Positions 34,363-47,016 of a stretch of 64,000 bases of DNA are shown piece by piece. The translations under genes were made by a program, and so were the position numbers. The first letter of the stretch is position 1, and each line of letters starts with the position of its first letter. Source of the DNA: Lotus japonicus (Eukaryota; Streptophyta; Magnoliopsida; Fabales; Fabaceae); assembly GCF_012489685.1 (NCBI RefSeq), contig NC_080041.1, positions 28,943,780 through 29,007,779 on the forward strand, read 5' to 3'. The notes below the pieces were generated by a model, which was given only the letters and a program-made list of their open reading frames with translations, did no database searches and had not been told where the DNA came from.

Positions 34363-34786
34363 CATTCTCAGTGAATGGGGTTTAGGGTTCAGAGAGAGAG
34401 GGGAAATGTTGGAGGGAGAAGTATGAATGAATGCAATGCACACGAAGAGTTTGAAAACCGTCAGTGTAAGTGAGTGGAAGATCGTGTGTGACAGTGCATA
34501 TAGTGGGTTTAATGGTAACCGTTGACAGTTTTAAGGAATTAAAGGCAAAATCAACGGTTATAAAATAGATAGTTTGAAAGTAGCATAGTAGAGGAGAGTA
34601 GGCATCATCATTATAGGAGATATACCACGCGACTCAAGGAACTATGTCACAAATGAAGTGACACGTGTATTGTTGCCTACCACATAAGTTTAACCGGTGG
34701 GTTATTTGCTTCTGATCGAGTAACTTCTGAAGAGGTAACATCTGATGACTTCAGAGGTACCAGGGTCAGAAGTTCTGAAGAAAACC
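34363..34786 (-). other. Copia-2 spacer between pol and env-like ORF
   Basis: 424 bp with no ORF of note. It corresponds in position and composition to 418-860 in Copia-1. Confidence 0.5.
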
Positions 34787-37700
34787 TTACTCTGGACAAA
34801 AATCCATGTTCAGGTTTTCAAGAATGAATAGAAACCTATCTTCTGCTAAGGGCTTAGTAAAAATATCTGCCCACTGATGGTCAGTATCAACATACTCTAA
34901 TGATAGAGTGCCCTTCTGAACATGATCACGAATATAATGATATTTTACCTCTATATGCTTTGCTCTTGAGTGTAGAATGGGGTTCTTGCTGAGTGAAATA
35001 GCGGATGTGTTGTCACAGTAAATAGGAACCTTCTTCAGAGACAAACCATAATCTTCCAGATGAATCTTCATCCATATGGTTTGTGTACAGCATGTGGCAG
35101 CTGAGACATACTCTGCTTCAGCAGTTGATAGAGCAATAGTGTTCTGTCTTTTGCTTGACCAAGATACAAGATTTGCTCCAAGAAAATGACAGCTTCTAGA
35201 GGTGCTTTTCCTTTCCACTCTGTCTCCAGCAAAGTCAGCATCACAAAAACCTGAAAGTGTATACTCTGATGTTTTTCTATACATCAAGCCAAGGTTAGTG
35301 GTTCCTTTCAGATATTTGAGGATCCTCTTAACAGCAGTTAAGTGAGTCTCTCTAGGATCTGATTGGAATCTAACACAGAGATGCACACTAAATAATATAT
35401 CAGGTCTGGAGGCAGTTAAGTAAAGAAGAGAGTCTATCATTCCACGATAGAGCTTCTGGCAAACCTTAGAGGAAACTTCCTCTTTCTCAAGAATGCATGT
35501 TGGGTGCATTGGAGTCTTAGAAATGTTGCAGTCACTCATGTTGAACTTCTTCAGAAGTTCCAAGGTATACTTCTTCTGATAGATATAGGTGACTCCTGGT
35601 CGTTGATCTATTTGAATTCCCAAGAAGTATTGAGTTCTCCCATCATGCTCATTTCAAATTCAGCCTGCATCATCTTAGAAAATTCCTTGCACAAGGAGGG
35701 ATTAGCAGAACCAAAAATGATATCATCAACATAAATCTGAACTATAAGAATATCATTCTTATAGGTTCTGCAGAAAAGAGTATTGTCGCCTTTACCCCTT
35801 ACAAACTCATTCTGTAGAAGAAAGGAGCTGAGACCTTTCATACCACGCTCTGGGAGCTTGTTTTAGTCCATAGAGTGACTTCTTGAGCTTGTAGACATGA
35901 TCTGGATATTTGTCATCTTCAAAGCCAGGGGGTTGCTTGACATACACTTCTTCTGAAATGTAGCCATTTAGGAAGGCACTCTTGACGTCCATCTGATAGA
36001 GAATGATGTTGTGATTTACTGAGAAGGAAATCAGTAGCCTTATAGCTTCAAGCCTTGCTACAGGAGCAAAGGTCTCAGTGTAATCAATTCCCTCTTGTTG
36101 ACTGTAGCCTTGAGCCACCAGTCTTGCCTTGTTTCTTGTTACTTCTCTCTTTTCATTCAGCTTGTTTCTGAATACCCACTTGGTTCCTATGACATGGAAA
36201 CCCTTGGGTTTAGGCATTAATGTCCATACATCATTCTTGGTGAACTGATCTAGCTCTTCTTGCATTGCCTGAATCCAGTCTTTGTCTTCAAGAGCTTCAT
36301 CAACTGATTTTGGCTCTATGAGAGATACAAGTCCCTTCAGACTCAGAAGAGTTTCTTCTGAAGGTTTGAGCATAGACCTGGTTCTGACGGGAGCATCTTT
36401 GTTGCCAATGATCAGTTCCTCTGGATGAGAAGCAACTATTCTTTTCTTCTTCTGAAGTTGATCAGAAGTTGTTGGAACATCTTCAGATGCTTCTGCCTCT
36501 GGAGCAACATCCTCTGGGCTTTTCATTGGTTGATTTGCTTCCGAATAATCAATGCTTAAATCTGCAAATCTTTCAAACAGCTTTGACTTTTCTGAGCCAA
36601 GCTTATCATCAAATCTTATTTGAATAGACTCCTCAACAGTTAGATGAATAATATTATAAATTCTAAAACCTTTAGATCTTTCAGAATAACCAAGAAAATA
36701 GCATTTTAAAGCTTTAGAATCGAATTTACCCAGTTGCTCCTTAGTATTGAGCATGTACCAAGTACTTCCGAATGGATGGAAGTAAGAGATGTCAGGTTGT
36801 CTTCCTTTGCATAGCTCATAAGGAGTCTTCTCCAGAATAGGTCTGATGGAGATTCTGTTCTGAATATAGCAAGCAGTGTTGATTGCTTCTGCCCAGAAGT
36901 GCTTGGCCATACTTGATTCTTGCATCATGGTGCGAGCCATTTCCTGAAGGGTTCTGTTCTTTCTTTCAACAACTCCATTTTGTTGGGGAGTGCGAGGACA
37001 GGAGAAGTTGTGTGAGTTTCCTTGAGAGTTGAACAATTCTTCAAAAGCTTTGTTCTCAAATTCTCCACCATGATACCTTCTGACAGTGATCACTGAAGTT
37101 TGGAACTCCTTCTGAACTTGAGTAATGAAGTTGGTAAACATAGTGTGTGTTTCATCTTTATGCCTTAGGAACTTTACCCATGTCCACCTGCTGTAGTCAT
37201 CTACAATGACTAACCCATACTTCTTTCCTCCAATGGATTCAGTCTTCACTGGTCCAAAGAGATCAATGTGAAGTAGCTGAAGGGGTCTTGTTGTAGATAC
37301 CACATTCTTTGCTTTAAATGGCTTCTTGGTGAATTTTCCCTTCTGACAAGCTTCACATAGAGCCTCTGATGAATACTTCAGACGAGGCAATCCTCTGACG
37401 AGATTTAGCTTGCTAAGTTGAGAAATTTTCCTGAGGCTGGCATGCCCTAGGCGTCTGTGCCAGATCCATTGCTCATCATTAACTGACATGAGACACTTGA
37501 CCTTCTGAGATAGCAGTTCAGAAGATCTGATTTTGTAAATATCATTTTTCCTCTTCCTAGAAAACAAAACAGATCCATCTGTTTGACTAACAGCTTTGCA
37601 TCCGGTTTGATTGAAGATCACATCGTAACCTTTGTCAGCAATTTGGCTTATGGAGAGCAAGTTGTGAAATAATCCTTCCACCAGAAGTACATCATTGATA

Positions 37701-38029
37701 ACTGGAATTTTTCCATCTCCTATGGAACCTTTTCCAATGATTTTTCCCTTCTGGTTTCCTCCAAAGCCAACATCTCCTCCTGACTTAAGCGGTGTCAGTT
37801 CTTGGAATATAGACCTTGTGCCCGTCATGTGTCGCGAGCATCCACTGTCCAGGTACCATGACAGGTGTCTTAACTGAGCTGCATAAGATGTCTGCAACAG
37901 GAATAATTTTTGTCTTAGGTACCCATATCTTGGGTCCTTTCTTGTTAGTTTTCCCAGAAGTTCTTGGAACTTTGGGGGCAACAGAAGGATAATACATAGG
38001 AACCTGAGTATAGTATCTAGACATGTCAA
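34787..38029 (-). pseudogene. pol: Copia-2 pol with two frameshifts
   Basis: The first frame (38029-35807, 740 codons) covers the protease region ([13 protein letters not shown]), GAG-pre-integrase ([11 protein letters not shown]), integrase ([20 protein letters not shown]) and the first part of RT ([24 protein letters not shown]). The frame breaks near 35830, continues in a second frame with [11 protein letters not shown] (35841-35608), then breaks again near 35625 in the sequence equivalent to [11 protein letters not shown] third frame (35623-34787) supplies the RT end and RNase H, closing with MDFCPE and TAA. The frame order relative to gag is the same +1 step as in Copia-1. Confidence 0.88.
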
Positions 38030-39625
38030 GTTTGAACTTTCCCTTTGGTTTCACCACCTTTGGTGTAACCTTTTCTGGAATGACAGTGCCAGCAGGAACG
38101 AAATGCTTATGCAAAGGTTCGCGTTTGGGCTCAGATGGCTTATCTCTCATGGATTGAGAGTAGCCAGGGCCACTGTTCCCATTTCTGCTCATGCCATAGA
38201 TCATTGAAGCCATAAGACTTCTGTCTATGCCCTTGGCAAGAAACTTTTGAAACGCTTTCTCATATTTTGTCTCATACTTAACATCAGATGATGCAAGTTG
38301 ATCTTCTAGCACATCATTTTTAGCACGAAGAACAGCGTTGTCATTAACAAGAGTATGGTTTTCTTCCATGAGTTCAGAGACTGACTTCTCATGAACTTCT
38401 GAAGAACTGGTTTTAACAGCATATTTCCTTTTAAGCTCTTTATGCTTATTTAGCAGAACATCATGTTTCTTCATTATTTCAGATAAGGCAGTTCTTAGCT
38501 CAGATATAGAAAAGTTAGAGAATACCTCATCGTCATTGTCAGAGTCTGAGTCATCTTTTGAAGCTTCAGCACCTCTGCTGGTGGTAGCCATCAGAGCCTC
38601 CACAGCTTCATCTTCTTCTGACTCAGCTTCATCAGAATCAGTTGCATCAAAGGTTATAAGAGCTTTCTTCTTGAAAACTTTTCTTGGTCTCTTTTCCTTC
38701 TTTAACTTAGGACAGTCACTCTTGTAGTGTCCAGATTCCTTGCACTCGAAGCAAGTGACTTCCTTTCCAGATGATTTCTTCTGACCAGATGAAGATTCAT
38801 ATCTTCCTGAACTTTTCTTTGGTCCTTTGCCTTTGTTGTGTCTGTTCTTCCAGAGTTTGCTTAATCTCTTTGTGAAAAGAGATAGTTCTTCATCACCAGA
38901 CGCATCTGATAGCTCTTCAGAGGAATCTTCCTCTTCTGCCTGATAGGCTTTTGCTTTGTCAGACTTTTACTTAAGAGCAATAGATTTGTCTTTCTTTTGG
39001 GGCTTGTCCTCTTTGATTTCAATCTCATGGCTTCTGAGATGACTCACGAGTTCTTCTAACTTCAACGAGTTCAGATTCCTGGAGAGTTTCAGTGCAGTGA
39101 CAAAAGCTCTCCACTCCTTAGGCAAACTTCTGATGATCTTCTTGACATGATCACCAGTAGAGTAGCCCTTGTTTAGCACTCTGATTCCAGCAATCAGAGT
39201 TTGAAACCTTGAGTACATCTCCTCAATGGTTTCACCAGATTCCATCTTAAACTGCTCATATTGTTGTATGAGAGCAAGAGCCTTGGTTTCCTTGACCTCT
39301 TCATTTCCTTCATGCATCATGACTAAGGAGTCAAAGATGGATTTTGCTGTTTCTTTGTCAGAGATAGCATAGACTTCGCCTTGTGATGATCCTTGAAGCG
39401 TTTCTTCTGAGCGTCAGTCATTTCAGAACTAGGGATCTTCACTCCTGAAGCATCTACTGGATCAGTATAGCCTTCAATGACCATTTCCCAGAGATCTGGG
39501 TCAGTGCCAAGGAAATAACATTCTATTCTATCTTTCCAGTATTCAAACTTTTCACCATCAAAGATTGGTGCTCTGAGTTGATTGTTGTTGTTGTTGTTGT
39601 CAGCGGAAGTATTGGCTTGGGCCAT
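37785..39625 (-). pseudogene. gag: Copia-2 gag with deletion, frameshift and stop
   Basis: Start ATG at 39625 (MAQANTSADNN), placed like the Copia-1 start. The gag domain is recognisable (FEYWKDRIECYFLG, SRFQTLIAGIRVLNKGY). A small deletion near 39360 removes about ten residues found in Copia-1 and shifts the frame, and a TAA follows near 38966. The zinc knuckle CFECKESGHYKSDC lies near 38725-38765 in the continuing frame. The C-terminal part (38603-37785) overlaps pol by 245 nt in another frame. Confidence 0.82.
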
Positions 39626-39688
39626 TATTTGTTTTTCACACAAGGTTCTGGATCACTGAACACTGTTAGGTGTTGAAATCAGAACCGG

Positions 39689-39701
39689 AGCTCTGATGCC
39701 A
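39689..39701 (-). promoter_or_regulatory. Copia-2 primer-binding site (one mismatch)
   Basis: Minus strand TGGCATCAGAGCT, differing from the usual TGGTATCAGAGCT by one base. Position relative to the LTR (39704) is normal. Confidence 0.85.
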
Positions 39702-39703
39702 AT

Positions 39704-40942
39704 TGAAGGTGCGAAAAACACTAGAAATGGGGGGTTTGAATAGAGTTTTTGAATAAAGGGTATACTTTTTAACTTTTCAAAACTCAAGGATAAGAACTAA
39801 GTGCTGAAGGATAAGAAGTAAAGCACGCAAGTATTTTATCCTGGTTCACTTGAGATAAAAGCTCAAGCTAATCCAGTCCACCTGTGAAGGTGATTTCTTC
39901 CTTCTTCTGATGAAGGCAATTCACTAAAATCAATGAGTGTTACAACTGCACTTTGCTACCTGCTAAGTGACTAACAATACACTGATTTTCTTACTAGTAT
40001 CCTCTTAAGAAGTTGATCTACCGATCCTCTTAAGACTAGCTAAACACTGAATCAGCCTTGATTCAGTCCTCTCAAGATCCGACCAACCTTGGTCTCTTAA
40101 GGAACTTTACAATGTAGTGTAAAAGGTTTCGGGTTTACAATGAGTGCTTCTGAAAAGCTAATAGTAAACTCAGATGTTTAAGAACAGTGAAGAAATAATG
40201 CTAAGAAATTGGTTCGTATAAGTTGAATGATTTCAGCAAAGTTTCTTGGCCTTTTTCTTCTTTCTTCAGCCTTTATATACTCCAAGACTTGTGATGTAGC
40301 CGTTGCTAGGGTTCTATCCGTTGGAGTGGCAATTCTGTAATATCAGACTGCTAGGCTGTACAAGGTAGGTGGCGGACAGACTGAGACTTGTACGATGTTG
40401 TACTATGATAGCAACTTGTCCTTTCACCAGTTGACTTGTGATCGAAGAGCTTCAGATGAACGCTGGTGAAGCTTCTGATCATCGTCAGATTGAAGCTTGG
40501 ATTCTTCTGATCTTGCAACTTCTTCTACTGAACAAATTCCTCAGAACTTCTGATCGTCAGAGCTAGAATAGCTCGGGTCTTCGGAACCAACTTCTTGCAG
40601 GCCTTCAGAACTTGAGTCTTCTACTTCTGGACCGTTCCACTGGAACATCTGGTCTTCAGAACTTCTGACTCTGGTTCTTCAGAACTTCTTGAGAGCTTGT
40701 ATCTTCAGAGCTTCTGAAGGATTTGCCACTGTTCTGAACGACATGGTAGGTTAAGAAGCTCTCTTTTTAGCAACCCTTGGTTCTTCCTCTTCTGAACGAA
40801 TAGACTTGGGTCAGATTCAGAACCTGTTTGTCACATCTTAGAAAGACAAACGTTAGGGTACCACAATTGTTCATCATCACAAACCTTAATTGTAATCATC
40901 AAAATATAGAGATGCAACCACTGATCAAACCTTGATCTTACA
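39704..40942 (-). repeat. Copia-2 5' LTR
   Basis: 1239 bp, TGAAGGTGCG to GATCTTACA, paired with 15268-16506. TATA box (minus) at 40272-40279. Rich in TTCAGAACTTCTG-type palindromes at 40440-40710. Followed by CCATC, the right target duplication. Confidence 0.95.
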
Positions 40943-41224
40943 CCATCCTCTTCTGGTAGCATGTTATAAGATAATGTGACATTGCACACTCCAATTGGTA
41001 AGATTTTATTTAAAATTAAACATCTGATAATTTAATATACTACTTTAACATTTCCAAGACTACTTATAGAACTCAATCTATTCTACTGTATTTCGAGATG
41101 GATTAAAATGACCATGCATGACTTATTTTCACTTCATAGAATAATAAGTTGTAAAACATTAAAAAGTAATGTTTATAAAACTGAACTTGATCGGCCGATC
41201 CCGTCGAGAGCCAGATCTGTTGCT
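40943..41224. repeat. HR1 right part
   Basis: Starts with the CCATC duplication and matches 46739-47016 (GGTAGCATGTTAT..., ending GAGAGCCAGATCTGTTGCT). AT-rich apart from the GATCGGCCGATC stretch. Homology with HR2 stops at 41224, where the Athila-like element's sequence begins. Confidence 0.8.
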
Positions 41225-42710
41225 ATACTCAACGACAGCTTGTCCTCCAGCGGAAACTTAGGAAAACTTGTCCTCAAGCACAGAATAAATCAATTCCAAA
41301 TCAATTTCCAGCCCTTTTAAAACACAAGATACACATCCAACAAATAAAGATCAATTCATGAGCATACTAGTTAAGAGAAATAAGGAATCAAGTCCAGAGA
41401 AAATGAAATCAATATGACAATGAGACTCAGAGTTCAAATCAAAACTCACAAATTTAATCATCAATCATCAATTATTTAGTGCATCTGACAGTACAAACAC
41501 TATGCTTCGGTTTTGATAATCAATCAAATCAAGATCAGACAGTCTCATGCTATGTAACAAGAAAAATATTCTCACATGTTGTAACTTGGCCAAGGTGTAA
41601 CTTTAGGTAGGATAAGAAAAGGATAATACAAGTTTACACTCACAGATAGTTAAGTGATCTATTTCTTTTTTCAATTCAGAGCATTCATTTAAAGCACTCA
41701 AGGTTTTTTCTCTCTACTCTCCTCTTTTTATTTTGTAAATTTTGCTCTTTTTTTTTCATTCATTTTTTCCAAGCATTTTGCTTCATTTTCATGCACACTA
41801 GGAGAGAGAGGGAACCGACACGCTAATATTCTTTTTTATTTGCTCAATTCACAATTGAGATCACTTAACAACTCATGAATATTTCCAAAGTTAGGGACCA
41901 AGAAAATTCACATTTAGGCTCAACTTGGGCAACTAAGGAATAACTGAAACAAAGTCTGAAGGCCATCAAGAATGCCTAATAATCTCTTAACAAATCACAA
42001 GCATAACACTATCGAACCGATATGCATGTCAAATCAGAACCAAGCAAGTGCAAGCAAGTCAGGAATCATCAGAGATCACTCATCACTCAGCAGAAAACAA
42101 GGGGTAAAGAGATGAACCTCAGTGAACTCCTATCAACACTATCTATTGAAAACATCACTCAGTCCTAAAATTCACTTACTTCTATCAAAAGCATGTCATT
42201 TCCAATACATTAGCTGGACATGTGTATCACAATTTCCATAAAAACAAGGCATAGATTCAGAATTGAAATCACTTGAGTAGTCAAATACAAAGGCAGATAA
42301 CTCGGGGTAAAAGCATGTGCATAACTAGTGTGTGCAACAAAATGTAAAATGCATGATCATGCAATTACTTGAGAGATAATTGGTTAAGAAAAACTCCCTG
42401 TACTCAATTTGGGTGCAAACAGTGATAGCACCAAGACTCTGTCAGCTGGACCCTCCAGCTCAATTCTGATCATGTAAATCACTTAGTCCTTGTAAAAATG
42501 AACACACAAATTAAAAATACCACAATTATAACTTAAATAACTCATGAGAACACTAAGACTCAACAGAAAATAAAGACTCAACTAAAAAGGATATATTTTT
42601 GTTTTTGTTTTTCTCATTTTTTCAAAACTAACACTACGAAACCGGAAATAAAAAAAAATCATTAAAACTAAGAAAGCAAAACGAAAATGAAATTAGAACT
42701 AAAATTATCG
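41225..42710 (-). other. 3' non-coding region of the Athila-like element
   Basis: About 1.5 kb, AT-rich, without a credible ORF. Contains T-rich runs near 41700-41775 and many TCAA/TCAT words. It is placed here by continuity with the protease side; its true left limit is uncertain. Confidence 0.45.
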
Positions 42711-42728
42711 CTTGGGTTGTCTCCCAAG
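42711..42728 (-). other. CTTGGG/CCCAAG hairpin after protease
   Basis: Minus strand CTTGGGAGACAACCCAAG: a 6-bp stem with a 6-nt loop. A very similar word (TTGGGAGGCAACCCA) is, to my knowledge, widespread downstream of the coding region in Athila/Tat elements. Confidence 0.6.
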
Positions 42729-42774
42729 AAGCACAATTTTATAGTCTCTGTTAGACTTCACCGGACTAAGAATT

Positions 42775-44103
42775 CTATCCGGGGTTTACCCCATAGTGCG
42801 TTGCACTTTCGGGTTCCTTAAACTCAGCACACATTTTCACCATGTTCTTGCAAGCAATCTCAAAAGCATGAACACAGTTATTCAATTTAGAGTTAAAAGG
42901 GATAGGAGGTTTATCATCTTTCTTATGTTTTGGCTTCCATATGAAGGATTCTCCTTTCGTTTTCTCCTCTTTCCGCTCCATGTTGGCCACAACGCTTTCA
43001 AGATGAACTGGTTCAGCTTGATTTCTCAGGTTTTCCTACTTCTGCTCTGAGTTGACAACCATGCTCATTGAGTAGACTTTCTCAATTTGGTCGCTCTGCA
43101 TGTTCTTCTTTTTCTTCTTATTTGATGCTCCAGCTTTTTCTTTAAGGAAGAACTGCTTCAACTTCTCATCACTCCACTCGTCCATCATCTCCACCAAGAA
43201 TGCATCATTCTTCTCAATTTGCTTTGGCTTCAGGTCAAATATGGTGAAAGTAATTTTCTCATCAGCTACCCTTAAAGATATTGTTCCTTTTCCCACATTT
43301 ATTTTCGCTTGTGAAGTGGCTAGGAATGGTCTTCCCAGAATCAATGGTATTTTAGAGTCCTCGTCCATATCAATTATCACAAAATCCACCGGAAACTCAA
43401 ACTCTCCTACTCTCACTAGCACATCTTCAACAACTCCCCAAGGAGTCACCATGGAGCGGTCTGCTAGTTGAAGCATCATCATTGTTGGCTTCAGCTCTCC
43501 AACATTAAGTCGCTCGAACATTGATAGGGGCATTAAAATGACGCTTGCCCCTAAATCACATAAAGCTCTCACTTCCTTTGAAGCCCCAAAGTTAACAGGT
43601 AGAGTGAAACTATCTGGATCCTTTCGTTTGGGTGGAAGCTTCCTTTGCAAAATAGCGCTACACTCCTCAGTTAGCTCAACGATATCATTCTCTTCACTCA
43701 AGCTTCTTTTCTTAGAGAGTATCTCCTTCATGAACTTGGCATATTGAGGCATCTTTTCTAAAACTTCAGAGAATGGGAGGTCTACACGTAACTTTTTAAA
43801 CATAGAAATAAACTTGGAGAGTTGCTTCTCCAACCTCCTCTTTGCTATGTTAGTGCGGAAAGGGGGAAAAGGAACTTTTGTAAACTTATTCTTTTCTAAA
43901 TCTACTTTTCTCTCTTTCACTAACCTATCTTCACTCTGTTCTTTTTCCTTACTTATCACTTCAAATTCACTTTTATTTCTAGCCTCAATCTTATTCTTTC
44001 CACTAATTTTTTTATTTTCAATTTCATGCATAACTTTTCCACTTCTTAGAGTAACAGTAGAAATATTCTCCCTAGGACTAGGCACAGTGTTACTAGAAAA
44101 CAT
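42775..44103 (-). pseudogene. Athila-like protease region with one stop
   Basis: Sense frame from 44103 downward. A lysine/glutamate-rich linker is followed by an aspartic protease domain with CDLGASVILMPLSMF (active site D-L-G-A-S) and the second conserved piece IPLILGRPFLATSQA. A TAG at 43036-43038 interrupts the frame, which then continues for about 86 codons (MERKEEKTKGESF, ending ATHYGVNPG) to 42775. After this there is no RT, unlike an autonomous Athila element. Confidence 0.78.
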
Positions 44104-44416
44104 ACCTGGAGGTCTCTCAGATAATTGTTTGCAAATTTGACCGACCTGATTCTCCAGATTTTTGATTGAAGCCTCCTAGTTTTTGAAGTTATTTCTAGAC
44201 TCCTTTATGAAGCTATCTGTGGACACCTGAAGCTTGCTAGTAGCTTGGGCCAGTTCTCCCACAATTTCTTCTAGGCTCTTCTTCCCACTTCCTTGCTCTT
44301 GAGAGGGTTGAGGTTTTTGATCCTGACCATAACTCCTTTGATTAGAGTACTCCCTTGAATTTCCAAACTTGTCTTGATCTCTCCATGAAAAGTTAGGGTG
44401 ATTCCTCCAACCCGGA

Positions 44417-45320
44417 TTATAAGTATTTGAGTAAGGGTTGTTTTTGAGGATTAACCATTGCCTTCACTTCCTCATCAAATACAGCATCTTCAGCACTCAA
44501 TTTGCGACCATCTAAACGTTGTACTATTGCATCCATCTTTTGTGACAACTTCCTGTTGGAGGCGAGAACATCATCATTTGTTCCAACTTCATGCACACTT
44601 TCCCGGTTCTCTCTATCATAATTTGACTGTGAAGATCTAGTGGCCAAATTGTCGATGATCTCAAGAGCTCTGTGTGCAGGCAATGAATCAAATGCACTAT
44701 TGGCTGTTGCGTCCAACATTCCTCTCGCATACTCAAGCAATGACGAGTAAAATTTGTCCACTTGTTCACCAGCAGAAATATTATGACTTGCACACTTCCT
44801 CAGAAGTTCTTGGAACCGCTCCCAAGCCTCATACAACTTTTTAGATTTGTTTTGTTTGAATGCATAAATTTCCTGCTTCGCCTTTCTGATGCGTGTGGAT
44901 GGAAAGAATTTGGTGATAAATTTTTCCGCCAAGTCCTTCCATGTTCGAACGTTGTTAGGGGGTTGTGACCTCAACCAATCTTTTGCAGCATCCTTCAAAG
45001 TGTAATGAAAAAGAATCATCCGGACTGTATCCAAGCTGACTTCACGCCTTTTCAGAGACTCACAATGTCTGGTGAATCTGTCCATGTGAGCATGCGGATC
45101 CTCAGTAGCTTTAGTTGTCTGGTATGTCTGTTGGAAGGACAACGCTGCCCTCATATGTATAGCTCATACGAGGGGCAGTGATTTCCCTCAATGGTCTCTG
45201 AGCATCACGTTCAACTTCTTCTTCGTTCTGGCAAAGAATCCGAGCTTCAATTTCAGTTTCCATTCTCGCTTCACATTCAACTTGGATTCTTGCTTCAAAC
45301 TCCTCTTGTGATTCAGCCAT
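44417..45320 (-). pseudogene. gag: Athila-like gag, frameshifted
   Basis: An N-terminal piece from ATG 45320 (MAESQEEFEARI) ends at 45111. The rest is in another frame (45154-44417) with the gag core: LKDAAKDWLRSQPP, TWKDLAEKFITKFFP, LYEAWERFQELLRKC, LATRSSQSNYDRE. A further frame change separates it from protease at 44103. The gag type is that of Athila/Tat Gypsy elements, not Tekay. Confidence 0.8.
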
Positions 45321-45452
45321 GGTATTCGCTTGATTGTACCTTGCATGCACTAGCAAACAACAGTCAGTAGCACCCGCACAAGAGTAATAAATTTAAAAAA
45401 TAAAAGTCCTAACAATTAGATTCAGATAAAATACAAAATAAACTAAACACAG

Positions 45453-45470
45453 TCCCCGGCAACGGCGCCA
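45453..45470 (-). promoter_or_regulatory. Athila-like primer-binding site (tRNA-Asp type)
   Basis: Minus strand TGGCGCCGTTGCCGGGGA, the usual Athila site, six bases from the LTR boundary at 45477. Confidence 0.88.
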
Positions 45471-45476
45471 AAAACT

Positions 45477-46581
45477 TGATGTGCAAAACTGCAAGTGTAC
45501 AGTTTCGCCCGGGGTTTTAATTTATCGAACCTCAAGGATTGTGATAGTTTACTTCCTAATGTTACCAAATTCTCGCTGTAAGGACGAAAAGCGAAATTAA
45601 AAGAGGGTTTAGTTGGTTGATAGAACGAAGTAACAAGAAAACGTGGAAAAGATAATTACTGATTTGTAATCACTTAGAGAAAAGCGCACCGGAAAATTGA
45701 TTTCATTTACCCTTGCTATGTTTCTACCCGCTACAATTATATATGAAATTAGTTAAATCTGTTCCTGGTGCTAAGCCTATATGTTTACTTGCTAATCCCT
45801 TAGTCAAGCACCCCTTCTAGTTAATTAGTGATAGCTAATTCCTTAGTACCTAATCCTAATGAACTAAAGATTCAATTTCATGTTCAGACAAACACAAATA
45901 AATTCCTACCCTTATCCCTAAGGCGTAGAGACCCTTATTCTATTTCTTCCTAGATCCCTATCATCTACCAATTTCCCAGTTGTGCAAACGATAGCATGAA
46001 ACCCTTTCGCGATTGGACTCAATAGAAGTAAAGAAGAAATTCATGAACTAAAATAACCATTCATATATAACTGAAACGTATCAAAACATAGTTTTGAGAA
46101 AACTACACCATATCCCCAGTACAAGAGAGGATTAGTTCCTCATAGTCATAGGAAACAATTCAAGAAAAAGGTAGTAAAACATCAAAATTCCAATAGAAAC
46201 CTATAACGGATCCTAAAGAACTCAGAGCAAAGAAATCCAGATTGCTCCAGACTTCGAGATTCTTGGCTCTCTCCCTTGATTTGCTCCTTGATTCAACATC
46301 TTCTCCTAAAATAACAATAATAATAAATGAAAATAATTAAAAACCAATAAAAGAGATTAACTAGAAGATAGAGTAAGATACCGAATTCAAATAACTTGAT
46401 TAAATCCTAATGAAATCTATAAAAATAACATAAAAAATATAGAAAAATACTAAAACTAAATGAAAACATTAAAATGCATGAACTAAGCCTAAAGTATCTT
46501 AAAATGACCGAAATATCCTAAAAACTATATTAAACTACAAGCAAATAAACTAGGAAAATAGCCTTAAATCCCGGGTCATCA
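45477..46581 (-). repeat. Athila-like 5' LTR
   Basis: Plus-strand TGATGTGCAAAACTGC to CCCGGGTCATCA, 1105 bp with TGATG/CATCA ends. AT-rich around 46310-46560. Only one LTR of this element is present. Confidence 0.85.
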
Positions 46582-47016
46582 CCTACCGAACCAGATCTTT
46601 TAAAAAAATGTGAATTGAGAAACTCCAGGTTCAATTCACTAGCGCGCAAAGACGCAAATACCCTAGCAGCACTCTGTGGTCGAGTCTCAAACTCTCAAAC
46701 CCTAGCTGCCACACTCTCTGAATCTGTCTCAGTCCCAGCCTCTCCTGGTAGCATGTTATTGGATAATGTGACATTGCACACTCAAACTGGTTAGATTTTA
46801 TTTAAAATTAAACATCTGATAATTTAATATACTACTTTAACATTTCCAAGACTTCTTATAGAACTCAATCTATTCTACTGTATTTTGAGATGGATTAAAA
46901 TGACCATGCACGACTTATTTTCACTTCATAGAATAATAAGTTGTAAAACATTAAAAAGTAATGTTTATAAAACTGAACTTGATCGGCCGATCCCGTCGAG
47001 AGCCAGATCTGTTGCT
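46582..47016. repeat. HR2, uninterrupted copy of HR1
   Basis: 435 bp matching HR1 (157 bp at 15111-15267 plus 277 bp at 40948-41224), with a few substitutions. At the Copia-2 insertion point it reads CCAGCCTC without a break, so it is an empty-site paralogue. It begins exactly at the Athila-like LTR end. Confidence 0.85.

Larger units (their letters stand above)
15268..40942 (-). mobile_element. Copia-2, Sirevirus-type element with nested Gypsy B array
   Basis: Two 1239-bp LTRs (15268-16506 and 39704-40942) differ at about a dozen sites by eye, and a perfect 5-bp target duplication CCATC flanks the element. Minus-sense order: LTR, primer site, gag, pol, spacer, env-like ORF, a 138-codon ORF, 3' non-coding region, polypurine tract, LTR. 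Gypsy B (17942-31442) interrupts the env-like ORF; without it Copia-2 would be about 12.2 kb. Gag, pol and the env-like ORF all carry frameshifts or stops, so it is not autonomous. Confidence 0.93.
41225..46581 (-). mobile_element. Athila/Tat-like element, gag-protease only, left-truncated
   Basis: Minus-sense: LTR at 45477-46581, tRNA-Asp-type primer site, gag, protease, then directly a long 3' non-coding region. RT, RNase H and integrase are missing. The 3' LTR expected on the left is not found; the sequence abuts HR1 at 41224. The element sits between HR1 and HR2, and its right LTR ends exactly where HR2 begins. Confidence 0.75.
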
